Notes under the pieces: model-generated
What the model was told of the DNA's origin: nothing
Database searches by the model: none
What the model saw: the letters and a program-made list of their open reading frames with translations, nothing else
Assembly: GCF_000970285.1 (NCBI RefSeq)
Contig: NZ_CP009516.1
Coordinates: forward strand, 2,707,036 to 2,771,035
Direction: 5' to 3'
From: Methanosarcina horonobensis HB-1 = JCM 15518
Lineage (GTDB): Archaea > Halobacteriota > Methanosarcinia > Methanosarcinales > Methanosarcinaceae
DNA length: 64,000 bases
In this document: piece after piece, positions 25,425 through 34,634 of the stretch
How the letters are laid out: each line of letters begins with the position of its first letter
How positions within the stretch are numbered: position 1 is the stretch's first letter
Translations under genes and position numbers: made by a program

Positions 25425-26252
25425 TCACTCTTTTTTAATATTAACAAGTTCATAGGTTGTATGTGAATTTATAGGAGTCTCCCGATAGAGCTTTTCTAAT
25501 CCAATTTCTTCATACAGATCAGAATAATCTGTTTTTACTATTTCCTTTGTGTCGTATTCTGATTTGACTAAAAATCCACCTTTTAGGTCTACCCAACTCT
25601 CCCCCAATGTATTTCCAGTTGTGTTTACATAAATAGTTTTATTTAAGGCCATTGTTGCCGTATTTAATGTGAAATTTGTATCACTTTTGATACCGATACA
25701 ATCAAAATATTTTGCATCGAGATAAATTGTTTTTAGACCTAAACATTCGTACTTAGTCACATAAGTCAAATTATAATTAGTTGATCCTTCATCTGATGTA
25801 TAATTACCAAATTTATCAAGAGCTGTTATCCAAGTATCATCTTTTTTAATTTCTTTCTCAGGGTATGTCAATGTGTTTGGTAACTCTGAATGTATTATTG
25901 GTATCGTCGAGTTTTTAGAGCTTAATTCCATAGAACTTCCATGAGATGTCATGTTTATATAATAGGAATCTTCAGTTTTATTTCCATTTATCGTGGCAGT
26001 TGATATTGCTTGAATAGTGATATGGTTTTTTCCAACATCTGAAACTAAAATGTCTATGTTTTCTGAGATTGTATTTTTTGGCTTTTCGATTGAAGATACG
26101 CTTTTGTAGTTGAATTTGTCACCTTTCTCAAAGTTATATGTTAGATTATAACTAGTTTGTGGGCTTTTTTGAGTATTAACAGTGTAAGCAGCTCCCACTA
26201 ACGATATTAGAATTACTACTGCGAGTACAAAGATTTTTAAGTTCATAAACAT
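25425..26252 (-). CDS. exported protein of the halocin-like cluster
   Basis: The protein of about 275 residues starts with a signal or anchor helix (LKIFVLAVVILISLVGAAY) and continues as a beta-rich, Asn/Ser/Thr-rich extracellular domain with many N-glycosylation-type sites, such as NLTYNF, NGNKTE and NTTGNT. I do not recognise the family. Its start overlaps the stop of the preceding membrane-protein gene (TGATG, with the ATG at 26252), and another ATG lies at 26246, so it is coupled to the cluster that begins with the halocin-like precursor. It may act in export, immunity or release, but that is only inferred from position. Confidence 0.7.
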   Translation of the reverse strand: MFMNLKIFVLAVVILISLVGAAYTVNTQKSPQTSYNLTYNFEKGDKFNYKSVSSIEKPKNTISENIDILVSDVGKNHITIQAISTATINGNKTEDSYYINMTSHGSSMELSSKNSTIPIIHSELPNTLTYPEKEIKKDDTWITALDKFGNYTSDEGSTNYNLTYVTKYECLGLKTIYLDAKYFDCIGIKSDTNFTLNTATMALNKTIYVNTTGNTLGESWVDLKGGFLVKSEYDTKEIVKTDYSDLYEEIGLEKLYRETPINSHTTYELVNIKKE

Positions 26253-26620
26253 CACATCGATATCATAGATTTTAAATGCTTAATATAATCTAATGTAAAA
26301 ACTATAAGCACTGCAAGACCCAATACCGCAAAATACTGGTTTTGTATGAGAATTGCCTGCACAAAAACTGCTAAAACAATACATAAACCAGCCGCAAATC
26401 GTAGTATAGGCAGATCTTTTTTTGCACGCATTTTGATAGACGAAAATAATGCTGCAAAGCTCATCAATATGATAGCAGTAGAGTAATTGCTTTTATATAT
26501 AAGAAAGTCTAATATACCAAATGACATCAGTAAAAAAGAAAGAATGAGGCAAATATTACCCCATTTTTTCATATTAACCCTCGTATTTTGTACATTATCA
26601 ACTTTTGGCATAGATTTCAC
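26252..26620 (-). CDS. small membrane protein, immunity candidate
   Basis: This 122-residue protein has about four transmembrane helices: ICLILSFLLMSFGILDFLIY, STAIILMSFAALFSSI, FAAGLCIVLAVFVQAIL and FAVLGLAVLIVFTLDYI. It lies three bases downstream of the halocin-like precursor and is coupled by overlap to the next exported protein. Small multi-helix proteins directly after a bacteriocin precursor are often immunity proteins, so that role is plausible. No family is recognised. Confidence 0.7.
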   Translation of the reverse strand: MKSMPKVDNVQNTRVNMKKWGNICLILSFLLMSFGILDFLIYKSNYSTAIILMSFAALFSSIKMRAKKDLPILRFAAGLCIVLAVFVQAILIQNQYFAVLGLAVLIVFTLDYIKHLKSMISM

Positions 26621-26623
26621 CCA

Positions 26624-27238
26624 TTATCTGCAAATATTGTTATACGAGTTACAAGCGGTAGAATATCCTGCTGCACAGGCACAATCATAGCAAGGGCATA
26701 AAGCTATAGTTGCTGCAGCTACTATGCAGGCTACGCAAGTGGCTCCCATAGTAAGAACTCCCGAGCTTACACAAACTCCAGTACAACCAATGCCACCGCC
26801 TACAATTATTGCAAGACATTCAGCACATGACCAAGCTCCTGTCACTACTAATGTCTCGTCAGTCTTCGTATTGTAGGCATAACTTATCTCTTTAGTCTCG
26901 TAATTAGATGATTCAAATTGAAGTGTAACAACCTGAATATCAGTTACAGACCCATCTTTTAATGTTACAGGTAAAGTATACGCTTCGATGTTTTTTTGCT
27001 TAAATCCTTCTTTTTCCAATTCTTCTCTATATTTTTTGACTTGGTCATTTTCTTGAGCTGTCTTAATCAGTTTATCCTTATCTTCGTTTGTTAGTTCTAC
27101 AGGCTTCCCAACACTTGAGTCATTCCCACAACTTGTTCCTGGTGGGCACGCTAACACAGGCATAGTCAATACCATACCTATAATAAGAGTTGTCATGACA
27201 AGCCCGCTTATTCTTTTAGCTTTGCTATTTAATGTCAC
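26624..27238 (-). CDS. halocin-C8-like cysteine-rich antimicrobial peptide precursor
   Basis: The 204-residue protein has an N-terminal signal segment (ISGLVMTTLIIGMVLTMPVL), a charged propeptide at about 31-133 and a C-terminal domain of about 71 residues from G134 with 12 cysteines. Its pattern, SCAEC, GCTGVC, TCVAC, LCPCYDCAC and ACNSYNNIC, alternates with Gly/Ala-rich hydrophobic stretches. It resembles mature halocin C8, a disulfide-rich archaeal peptide bacteriocin cut from the C-terminus of a larger precursor; there the N-terminal part gives immunity. The GTG start at 27238 is supported by GAGGTGAT with correct spacing. A thioredoxin-CcdA protein is encoded upstream, fitting disulfide formation. 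Homology is by pattern recognition only. Confidence 0.78.
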   Translation of the reverse strand: MTLNSKAKRISGLVMTTLIIGMVLTMPVLACPPGTSCGNDSSVGKPVELTNEDKDKLIKTAQENDQVKKYREELEKEGFKQKNIEAYTLPVTLKDGSVTDIQVVTLQFESSNYETKEISYAYNTKTDETLVVTGAWSCAECLAIIVGGGIGCTGVCVSSGVLTMGATCVACIVAAATIALCPCYDCACAAGYSTACNSYNNICR

Positions 27239-27261
27239 CTAGTATCACCTCTAATTCGTTT

Positions 27262-27317
27262 AAGAGGCAAGAAGCAAATATTTAAATAATTTTTAGATTA
27301 TATGTTTCTTGCCTCTT
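27262..27317. promoter_or_regulatory. inverted repeat around the TATA box of the halocin-like gene
   Basis: AAGAGGCAAGAA at 27262-27273 and TTCTTGCCTCTT at 27306-27317 are perfect 12-bp inverted copies. Between them, on the minus strand, is the AT-rich TATA-like AATTATTTAAATATTT at about 27276-27291, placed to start transcription near 27255 for the gene starting at 27238. A regulator binding both arms would cover the promoter. Confidence 0.6.
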
Positions 27318-27574
27318 GGCATGTGGAGTTTAAACTTAGTTTTGGTTTCAGAAGAGATTGTTTAACTCCACAGATAAATTTAACACCACATCATATAAAA
27401 CTTTCTTATGTTTGGCTTAAATGAACTGTTCAAGAGTTTTTCCAAACTCATGACTATTCTCCAATCTTTAAACATCGAGAAGTTTGCCAATAAAATTATA
27501 TAGTTGATTTTACCTTAACAGGTTTAACTAGTGGATGCTTTTTTCCTAAAAAAGAAATATGTTCTACAGTCAAT

Positions 27575-28615
27575 TTAAAGCATTATCCAGAAACCAAGTA
27601 ATATAAGCACAAATCCGCTGATTTTCTTCAGATACACTTTATATGAACGGATCTGTTTGGACAAAGTATAGCCCCCTATCATGCCAATCCCAATAAAAGG
27701 CGTCAATACACCTCCGCTGAAAGCAAGCAATAGAGCCAGATCATTAACCGTCCCGTTTGTAATAGTCTTGTTGAGCAGCACAAGGAGCATTGGAGCAGTG
27801 CAGGGAACTTTTACAAACGAAAACAATATCCCAAGAAAGAAAACTCCACTCAGAGTGCCTGCATACTTCCTGGCAGAACTCTGAAAATAATTATCCAGAA
27901 CTAGAGGAGATTTTAAGACCCCCAGAAGGTTTAAGCCAATGAGAATTACAACGATGCCTGTAACAAAAGAAAAGCTTTCCAAATCGGGAATTGACTTTCG
28001 GAATGAAAGCAGACATAAGCCCAATAATAAGTAAGAACCCACCAGCCCTAATCCAAACACTGTTGAACGTACCATTCCACTTTTCGCACTATTGCTCGTC
28101 CCTGCAGTAAAGCTTAAAAGAAATCCAAGTATGGCCATCAGGCAGGGTGAAAAACCTGCAAAAAGTCCGAGAGAATAGGCAAATGGCAAATTCAGGTTTG
28201 TGTTTATATACTCGATTTCCTGTTCTTTTCTCGTTACCTCTTCTGTAGTATATTCAGTAATATTTTCCTCTTCCACAAGATATTCATCAATTAAAGTTTT
28301 TAACTTTTCTTCAGTAATTTCTTCTTTGGGAATTTTTGTTTCATTGTTTATCACAATAGCCGGGACTTCAAGAAAACCATATTTATTCCATTGATTAAAA
28401 CCATCAGCAGTACTAGTTTCGGTTTCTGATATAACAATAGTATTATTATATTGAGCTTCTATTCGATCGACAATTGGATCGGTTATCTCGCAATCATGGC
28501 AACCTTTTTGATGAAAGTATTGGATTGAGATAGGTTCTGCGCAGGCTATTGGTATAGAAAAGATAACTAGCCAAGAAATGCACATAATACATATTATATC
28601 AGGTACAGCCTTCAT
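27575..28615 (-). CDS. thioredoxin-like domain fused to CcdA/DsbD-type membrane electron carrier
   Basis: The 346-residue protein has a signal helix at about 5-25, an extracytoplasmic thioredoxin-like domain with the redox motif C39-H-D-C42 followed by a VPAIVIN segment, and a membrane domain from about 140 with six helices. The membrane part carries the conserved cysteines of CcdA/DsbD in GFSPCLMAILGF and VKVPCTAPMLLVLL. Such proteins move electrons across the membrane to extracytoplasmic thiols. It lies upstream of, and on the same strand as, the cysteine-rich halocin-like precursor, separated by 336 bases with a separate promoter, so it may set or reshuffle the peptide disulfides. Family is clear; substrate is inferred. 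Confidence 0.85.
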   Translation of the reverse strand: MKAVPDIICIMCISWLVIFSIPIACAEPISIQYFHQKGCHDCEITDPIVDRIEAQYNNTIVISETETSTADGFNQWNKYGFLEVPAIVINNETKIPKEEITEEKLKTLIDEYLVEEENITEYTTEEVTRKEQEIEYINTNLNLPFAYSLGLFAGFSPCLMAILGFLLSFTAGTSNSAKSGMVRSTVFGLGLVGSYLLLGLCLLSFRKSIPDLESFSFVTGIVVILIGLNLLGVLKSPLVLDNYFQSSARKYAGTLSGVFFLGILFSFVKVPCTAPMLLVLLNKTITNGTVNDLALLLAFSGGVLTPFIGIGMIGGYTLSKQIRSYKVYLKKISGFVLILLGFWIML

Positions 28616-29363
28616 AATAATCTCCCTAAGTTATACTTTTTACCCCTGACCACTTATTTTGACAATCTAGGTGCCTCAACTGTCTCACTTTTTTGCAATA
28701 AACCAAAATCCAAAAAATCTACTTATAATATAAACTAAATATTTCTATATGCCAACAGCATTCTGCCAACAGCGTCTAAAACATTAAACAGTTTCCGAAT
28801 AGATTCCTAAGTTTATTTTCTCTTTACCTTTAAATGTAGTTTTAATTTTTTCAAAAATTAAGTATTCTCTTCAAATTCTAGGGTGATTTTTTCAACCTGA
28901 AAAATATGCAACGTTTTGTAATACCGCTAGAACGTTGAACACGTCGTACAAGACTGTTTTTAGACTTAATCGAATCTTAAATTTTCAGCAAATATGTGAA
29001 ATTTACTTCTACCATACAAGTTGAGGTAGTGGTTGCGAGTAATTGAAAAACATATACATAAACACTCTCTGTATTTTTCATAACAATGGATATACTTGAT
29101 TTTTTCTGAATTTATCAATAACTCAAGTACATCCAACAATTTGAAGAGGATATAAATTTAACAATTACTTAGCCACTTAATTAATAAACAAAATACTATT
29201 ACTTGTCTTAATTTATTGAGATGTTCGTCCTTATATAAATAAGTTTCATTAATTAATATAATTTAGTCTCTTGTTTGTATTTGATTTCTTTAAGGTCTTC
29301 AAGGTATTTTACACAACATAAGTAGTTTTCAGTTTACATTTTCATCATTCTTTAAATGATCAT
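28616..29363. other. intergenic region without recognised features
   Basis: About 750 bases of AT-rich sequence between the redox membrane protein and the AbrB-like gene. I found no ORF with coding character, tRNA or convincing hairpin. Confidence 0.55.
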
Positions 29364-29546
29364 TTATTTTTCTTCTGCGTTTTCAAAGTCTACAATAAAT
29401 TTCCCAGTTTTTAGATCAATGACCCATAAAACCTTAGTTTTTCCTTTTGTAACATCAATCCCCCTAAGAAATAATAAATTCCTTGGAACAGTTGTTACAA
29501 AGGAATTTGAATTACCTCTTTTAGAGAGTGAGGTTTTTATTTTCAT
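29364..29546 (-). CDS. small AbrB/SpoVT-like DNA-binding protein
   Basis: The 60-residue protein begins MKIKTSLSKRGNSNSFVTTV and continues PRNLLFLRG, with a C-terminal VLWVIDLKTGKFIVDF strand pair. The RGNSNSF-TTVPR block and the following strands match the swapped-hairpin AbrB fold as seen in archaeal homologues. Such proteins act as transcription factors or as antitoxins; no toxin gene adjoins it here. Its upstream region contains GGAGAG at about 29566, weak as a ribosome binding site. Confidence 0.7.
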   Translation of the reverse strand: MKIKTSLSKRGNSNSFVTTVPRNLLFLRGIDVTKGKTKVLWVIDLKTGKFIVDFENAEEK

Positions 29547-29759
29547 TTTATTTTTCTGTGTTTCTCTCCTATACTTTTTTACGGGAAATTTATAATTTCA
29601 TGTTAAACACTACTAATTATTTTTTACTTAAAAACCTCAACAAACTAACAGGAAAAATTCAAAAACGCTGTCTTCAAAGCTTCAATGTTTAGAAGATACT
29701 TCAAATGAATGTACGAACAATACAAATATATAAATACAGACATTGACTAAATATTTACT

Positions 29760-31004
29760 ATGACGTTTGTGAAAAAGATAACATGCGCTTTAATAGCTAT
29801 GCTTATGGCTACTCTCTGGTCAGGTTGTGTTGAATCGGCTGAAGAGGTTACCAGTGAATCTGAAGACATAACCATAGGAGCACTTTTACCTCTTACAGGA
29901 AGCGTTGCCTCTATCGGAGAAGCAAGCCAGACGGCACTTGAAGTATCAGCTGAGGATATCAATGGCTATTTCTCAGGACTTGGTTCCGGAAAAAACGTAA
30001 AAATAATTATAAAGGATACAGAAAGTGACTCTGAGACGGCTCTGGAACAACTCAAAGAACTTGACGAAATGGGGATAAAGATCGTTATCGGCCCGCAGTC
30101 AAGCAATGAAGCGGAAGCTGTCCTGGATTATGCAACCCGGAATGGCATCATCCTTCTTAGTACTGCATCAACAGCTCCATCTTTAGCGGTCTCTGACGAT
30201 AATCTGTTCAGACTTGTACCTGACGACACCAACCAGGGAATTGTTCTGGCAAGACTGATGACAAATGAAGGAATCGGTACTGTAATCCCTATGTACAGGA
30301 GTGATATATGGGGCAAAGGACTTGCTGATGAAGTCGAGAAGAGTTTTGAGGCTCTTAACGGTACTGTGCTTGATGGAGTCAAATATGAATCCGAAAATGC
30401 AAACCTTTCCGCAGAAGTAGAGGAACTCAATGAAAAAGTAATAGCAGCCACTTCGGAAAATGATAAGGAGTCCGTTGCTGTGCTTCTCTGTTCCTATGGA
30501 GAAGTAACAGAGATCTTTGATTTAGCCCGGAACTATCCTGCCCTGTCAAAAGTCAGCTGGTATGGCACTGACGGTATGGCGCTGAACAGAGGACTGATCA
30601 ACGATGATAATGCAGCCAGTTTTGCTGCAGTAATCAGTGTCAAGGCGCCAATATACGGATACGTGGGAGAAAATGATATATATCAGGCTGTTGGACCCAG
30701 AATCGAAGAAAGGCTTGGAAGGCTTCCTGAGTCTTACGCATTGACAGCTTATGACGCTCTCTGGATAGCTACATTTGTTGATCTGGATGCCATTCCGGAT
30801 AATGATGAAAGCTTAAAAATGGCAGTGAATACTCTTACAGACACATATCATGGAATTAGCGGATGGACAATACTCAATGAGAACGGAGACAGAAAATACT
30901 GGGACTATGACATCTGGACAGTCACTGAGGAAAATGGAAGTTACCAGTGGAAAAAAGATGAAAGGGTTATTATGCGAGATGAAAAACTGATATTTATTCA
31001 ATAA
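29760..31004 (+). CDS. branched-chain amino acid-type substrate-binding lipoprotein
   Basis: The 414-residue protein has a lipoprotein signal ending LWSGC near residue 23 and the type I periplasmic-binding fold of the LivK/receptor family: ITIGALLPLTGSVASIGEA, IKIVIGPQSSNEAEAVLDYA, YRSDIWGKGLADEV and AYDALWIATFVD. It should be anchored outside the membrane and bind an amino acid or similar small ligand. No permease or ATPase genes adjoin it, so it may work with an uptake system encoded elsewhere or as a sensor. The TATA-like AATATATAAATAC at about 29728-29740 lies just upstream, and the ATG at 29760 suggests a nearly leaderless message. Confidence 0.88.
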   Translation: MTFVKKITCALIAMLMATLWSGCVESAEEVTSESEDITIGALLPLTGSVASIGEASQTALEVSAEDINGYFSGLGSGKNVKIIIKDTESDSETALEQLKELDEMGIKIVIGPQSSNEAEAVLDYATRNGIILLSTASTAPSLAVSDDNLFRLVPDDTNQGIVLARLMTNEGIGTVIPMYRSDIWGKGLADEVEKSFEALNGTVLDGVKYESENANLSAEVEELNEKVIAATSENDKESVAVLLCSYGEVTEIFDLARNYPALSKVSWYGTDGMALNRGLINDDNAASFAAVISVKAPIYGYVGENDIYQAVGPRIEERLGRLPESYALTAYDALWIATFVDLDAIPDNDESLKMAVNTLTDTYHGISGWTILNENGDRKYWDYDIWTVTEENGSYQWKKDERVIMRDEKLIFIQ

Positions 31005-31005
31005 A

Positions 31006-31023
31006 TGGTGTGTGTTCGCACCA
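31006..31023 (+). terminator. hairpin terminator after the substrate-binding protein
   Basis: TGGTGTG and CGCACCA pair around TGTT (one wobble), one base after the stop codon of the lipoprotein gene, followed by TCAATTATATTTTTATT. It overlaps the start of the decayed DUF6064 gene, in keeping with that gene being dead. Confidence 0.6.
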
Positions 31024-31469
31024 TCAATTATATTTTTATTGCCCGCCTTTTTGGCGTCCTCTTCGTGTCTCAGGGATTGATATTTATTCTTGAAGGAATT
31101 ATCAGAAATAATCTGGCACTTTCTTTTAGAAACGACTGACGTTCTGCTGCTGGTATAGTCCTGATTCTTTTTGGTTCTATCATATATCCGATTCTGGGAT
31201 ACTTCCTGGGCCATATTTACCCAAGTTCTTCGATTTTTGGTCTTCCCTGCCCGACAACTATCTTCACCATCGGTGCCCTCCTACTTGCCAGCAAACAGCC
31301 CAGATATTATGCAGCGGTAATTCCTCTGTTGTGGACAGCGATCGGTTTTCTGGCCGCGGTATCTCTGGGTGTAATGGAAGACACATCTTTACTCATAGCT
31401 GGGTTGATCGGGATTGGCGGTATTATGTTCAGACGGGAAAAGATAGCTGAAGTTAAGGAATCTATTTGA
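31012..31469 (+). pseudogene. truncated DUF6064 membrane protein
   Basis: One continuous reading frame gives NYIFIARLFGVLFVSQG, then an in-frame TGA at 31137-31139, then GSIIYPILGYFLGHIYPSS and FGLPCPTTIFTIGALL, ending at a TGA at 31467. The YP-GH-YP and GLPCPTTIFT blocks mark the DUF6064 membrane family. The 5' part and any start codon are missing. TGA is a plain stop in Methanosarcina, so this is a decayed remnant. Confidence 0.8.
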
Positions 31470-31474
31470 AGATT

Positions 31475-31897
31475 TTACTCAAGTAGATCTCTTTTCTTCA
31501 GGTCTAGTCCCAGGAACAATCTGTCATGTCCCTGCCCGTACTCATTCTTTCGGTATTCTACAAATTCAAATCCAAATTTATCACAATAAATATGACGAGC
31601 CCGTAAATTACTTGGATCAACAGTTAAAGTAACAATGGATAATCCATTCTTTTTAAGATGGAGCAGGGATTGCAATAATAGATAAGATCCGTATCCTTTT
31701 CCCTGGCTCTCTCCCTCTACTGCTATCTCAACCATATAAGCAAGTCCGGGATTGTCCCACGCCCTCATGAATATAGCAAAGCCCTTCAAGGAATTACTTT
31801 CGAAGAGACCGAAAGCCTGTCCGAATCGAATAAAAGGCACCAGTGACCAGTTACTAAGTAAGTTCTCATTGAAGGCATCACAATCGATTTTAAACAT
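31475..31897 (-). CDS. GNAT-family N-acetyltransferase
   Basis: The 140-residue protein has the GNAT core: a beta-strand AYMVEIAVEGESQGKGYG with the acetyl-CoA-binding Q-G-K-G-Y-G loop near 63-70, then LTVDPSNLRARHIYCDKFGF near 95-115. It would transfer an acetyl group to an unknown small molecule or protein. The N-terminus is uncertain: the frame is open upstream to near 32005 and encodes a plausible extension (VKLIQKSEENIEAMFKID) but offers no ATG, GTG or TTG. Either the ATG at 31897 is used or the 5' end is damaged. Confidence 0.75.
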   Translation of the reverse strand: MFKIDCDAFNENLLSNWSLVPFIRFGQAFGLFESNSLKGFAIFMRAWDNPGLAYMVEIAVEGESQGKGYGSYLLLQSLLHLKKNGLSIVTLTVDPSNLRARHIYCDKFGFEFVEYRKNEYGQGHDRLFLGLDLKKRDLLE

Positions 31898-32025
31898 TGC
31901 CTCTATATTTTCTTCACTTTTCTGGATTAATTTAACCTTAAGTTTCTGCTCGTCTATGTCACTAATAAATCCAACTCCTCCATTATTAGGAAATTGTTCA
32001 AAAGGTTAGATTTTATTTAAATTAC

Positions 32026-32646
32026 TCATAAAACATTTTCAAAAAGCCTGTTAAACTTCCAGAGTGCGTGATAAATTACTGTAGTTCTATTAATCAGAAA
32101 ATTATCCTTCAAATTTGATGATGTTATACAAGTTATATTTGCCTTATCCCCTACATTTATACCATATCTGTCGGATAGACCTCCGTTTATTTCCAGAACA
32201 TAACTGGCATTTTTCCCGGGATCAAAAGATGGGCAATAACCCGAAGTACATGGCTGAGCATTTCTTTCAATATAGACAATGTCCCGGCTTGAGTTTATCC
32301 AGATAATATCCAGAGGTATCAGGGTGTTTTTCATCCAGAAATGGTGAACTCCTTCTTCTTCAAAAAAAAATAACATCCCTTTGTCAGGATCGAGATGTTC
32401 ACGGTTCATGAGTCCATACTGTCTCTGAGATTGATTTGCTGCAATTTCGACTGAGAAGCAACTATCCTTAATACAAACCTGACCAGATTCAGTACTCTTA
32501 ACTTCAGTAGTACTCTGTCCCGGTAACCCTGCTCCAACGCTGACCACAAATAAAAGGATCAGAAATGCAATCAAAATCCATTGCTTATCTATCTGTATCG
32601 TCGTATCCTTTCGCTCCCCTAAATTAATTACAAAAAATCTAAACAA
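32026..32646 (-). CDS. DUF192 exported protein
   Basis: The 206-residue protein has one transmembrane or signal helix at about 22-42 (WILIAFLILLFVVSVGAGL) and then a DUF192 domain: RQYGLMNREHLDPDKGMLFFFE, HHFWMKNTLIPLDIIWI and PGKNASYVLEINGG. DUF192 proteins are small beta-barrel-like domains, usually exported, of unknown biochemical role. The C-terminal tail of about 35 residues goes beyond the usual domain end. It is followed by the GNAT gene on the same strand with a gap of about 130 bases. Confidence 0.85.
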   Translation of the reverse strand: MFRFFVINLGERKDTTIQIDKQWILIAFLILLFVVSVGAGLPGQSTTEVKSTESGQVCIKDSCFSVEIAANQSQRQYGLMNREHLDPDKGMLFFFEEEGVHHFWMKNTLIPLDIIWINSSRDIVYIERNAQPCTSGYCPSFDPGKNASYVLEINGGLSDRYGINVGDKANITCITSSNLKDNFLINRTTVIYHALWKFNRLFENVL

Positions 32647-32854
32647 CTAGTTCTTTCTGCAAAATAGGAAGTTTTTCTTCAGTTCTATGTGGTAGAAACT
32701 AATAAAAGACCAATCACGATAATTCACAATTTGGCTTTCTTGAGCATCTTCTAACATTTCCTTTTTAAATGCTGAAAACGATGCCTACCTATAAAAGTGA
32801 TGTGTATAACGATGATAGTCAAAGATTTGTCCTAAAAGAGTAACAATATATTCC

Positions 32855-34180
32855 ATGTCTCGTTCTATTCCCGTGTACACCACCCTCAAAGACTGGATTC
32901 TACATGAAGCGATTCCTTTCTCTATCGATTCGTCCGAAACCTTCGACACCTCCGTAGACAGGGTCATAGCCTCACTTGATGATTCAGTGGAATTGCTTGG
33001 CTTTGGAGAAGCACTCCACGGCAGCGAGGACATTCTTATACTTCGCAACCGGCTCTTCCAGCGCCTGGTGGAGAAGCATGGCTACAGCGCCATTGCAATT
33101 GAGAGCAGTTTCCCCAGGGCGCATATAGTAAACGAGTATGTGAACGGTCGAGGGCCGGAATCTTATGAAGCTGTGCAGGATACAGGATTTAGCCACGGCT
33201 TCGGCCGACTCGACGCTAATCGAGAACTCGTGGAGTGGATGCAGGAGTACAATATCGATCCTTCCCATCAGGTCAAACTCCAGTTCTATGGCTTTGATAG
33301 TCCGACTGAAATGACCGGTACAGATAGTCCACGCCAAGTCCTGCATTTTGTTCTCGATTACCTCACCTCAATTGATAGTGCCAGTAGCCAGGAGTATCGC
33401 GAACGTATAGACTCGTTTCTTGGAAAGGACTCTGATTGGGAGAACCCCGCTGCAATGACCGACCCGACTAAATCAATAGGTCTGTCACCAGCTGCAACTG
33501 CTTTGCGAATTGAGACTGAGAACCTTATTTCAGAACTATGCGTTCGCCGTCCCGAACTGGTGGCTAAAAGTAACAAAAACCGCTATCTGGAAGCTGTGCA
33601 TTATGCAACGGTCGCACGGCAATTACTTAACTATCATGCCGCATTGGCAAGAAATTCAGAGCTGGGTAAAAGGCTTGTCGAGGGTCTTGGCCTTCGGGAC
33701 CTTATGATGGCAGATAATCTGGCGTACATGGTGGCCCGTGAGCATAACCGAGGGAAAGTGCTGGCTTTTGCTCACAACAGCCACCTACAGCTTGAAAAGG
33801 CACAATGGGAACCACAGTGGGAATTAAGCACTTACGTATTAACATGGTGGCCTGCAGGAGCACATCTCCAGGAGATGCTCGGCTCTCGCTATGTCGTTAT
33901 CGGTTCGGCAGTGGGAATTTCTGATGCCAATGGAATTGGTCAGCCCGAAGCCGGCACCCTTGAGAAGCTGTTAACTGCAGCACCGGGTCCTGTGAGGTTC
34001 ATTCCAACTCATAAAGGCAGAGGGCTGCCAAGTTCGGAAATCGTAGCGCTTCCTACTCGCTCGAGCAGTATGAAGAATCCGACCTACTTTGCATTAACTC
34101 CTCAAAGCATCACTGATTTCGACTGGCTGGTTGTCCTGGATTCAACGAAATATACCCGCGGTGGACAGTCACTGCAATAA
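32855..34180 (+). CDS. erythromycin esterase-family hydrolase
   Basis: The 441-residue protein carries the family signatures: LLGFGEALHGSEDILILRNR near 47, YSAIAIESSFPRA near 77, LQFYGFDSP near 142 and KVLAFAHNSHLQLEKAQW near 303, with the active-site Glu and His residues in those blocks. Relatives open macrolide lactone rings, but many genomic homologues have unknown substrates. There is no signal peptide. The local sequence is richer in G and C than its neighbours, hinting at acquisition from bacteria. It stands alone, with no clear ribosome binding site before the ATG. Confidence 0.85.
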   Translation: MSRSIPVYTTLKDWILHEAIPFSIDSSETFDTSVDRVIASLDDSVELLGFGEALHGSEDILILRNRLFQRLVEKHGYSAIAIESSFPRAHIVNEYVNGRGPESYEAVQDTGFSHGFGRLDANRELVEWMQEYNIDPSHQVKLQFYGFDSPTEMTGTDSPRQVLHFVLDYLTSIDSASSQEYRERIDSFLGKDSDWENPAAMTDPTKSIGLSPAATALRIETENLISELCVRRPELVAKSNKNRYLEAVHYATVARQLLNYHAALARNSELGKRLVEGLGLRDLMMADNLAYMVAREHNRGKVLAFAHNSHLQLEKAQWEPQWELSTYVLTWWPAGAHLQEMLGSRYVVIGSAVGISDANGIGQPEAGTLEKLLTAAPGPVRFIPTHKGRGLPSSEIVALPTRSSSMKNPTYFALTPQSITDFDWLVVLDSTKYTRGGQSLQ

Positions 34181-34634
34181 TGAGATCCTAAACCCAGGCA
34201 GTAACACTCTCCAACGTTCTGACAGCCGTAAGTAACTCAGGAATTCGGGCCGATTGGACGAACGATCGAAACCGGACCTCGGTGGCTCTATTGAAATCCT
34301 TCCCAAAATTTCATGCTGAGACGCTCCGAAGTCTGAGACGCTCCGAAGTATCTGTACTCCTCACCAATCGGTGCCAGATTCTCGCAACGCTTCAGGATAA
34401 TAGTCCAAAACATTTCTCAACATAGCCAGAATAGCCATAGTTGAATATCTTTTTGACAAACTCTCTGATCAATAACCTTTCCATACTTATTTATCTTAAA
34501 TAGAACTTATACTTCTTCCGAAACGAATCTTGAAAAGTAGACTTTAGAAAGTCCAAATCTACTCAAAAAAAGGTAAAATTAGATAGTGGGATCAGTTATC
34601 CCTACCATCTAACTGCAACTTATTCAAATTCAGT
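34181..34634. other. intergenic region with a short tandem repeat
   Basis: No intact gene. CTGAGACGCTCCGAAGT occurs twice in tandem at about 34316-34349. The first half resembles coding sequence in composition and may be an old gene remnant that I could not identify. The last 70 bases (from about 34563) recur after the next paralogue near 37407. Confidence 0.5.
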
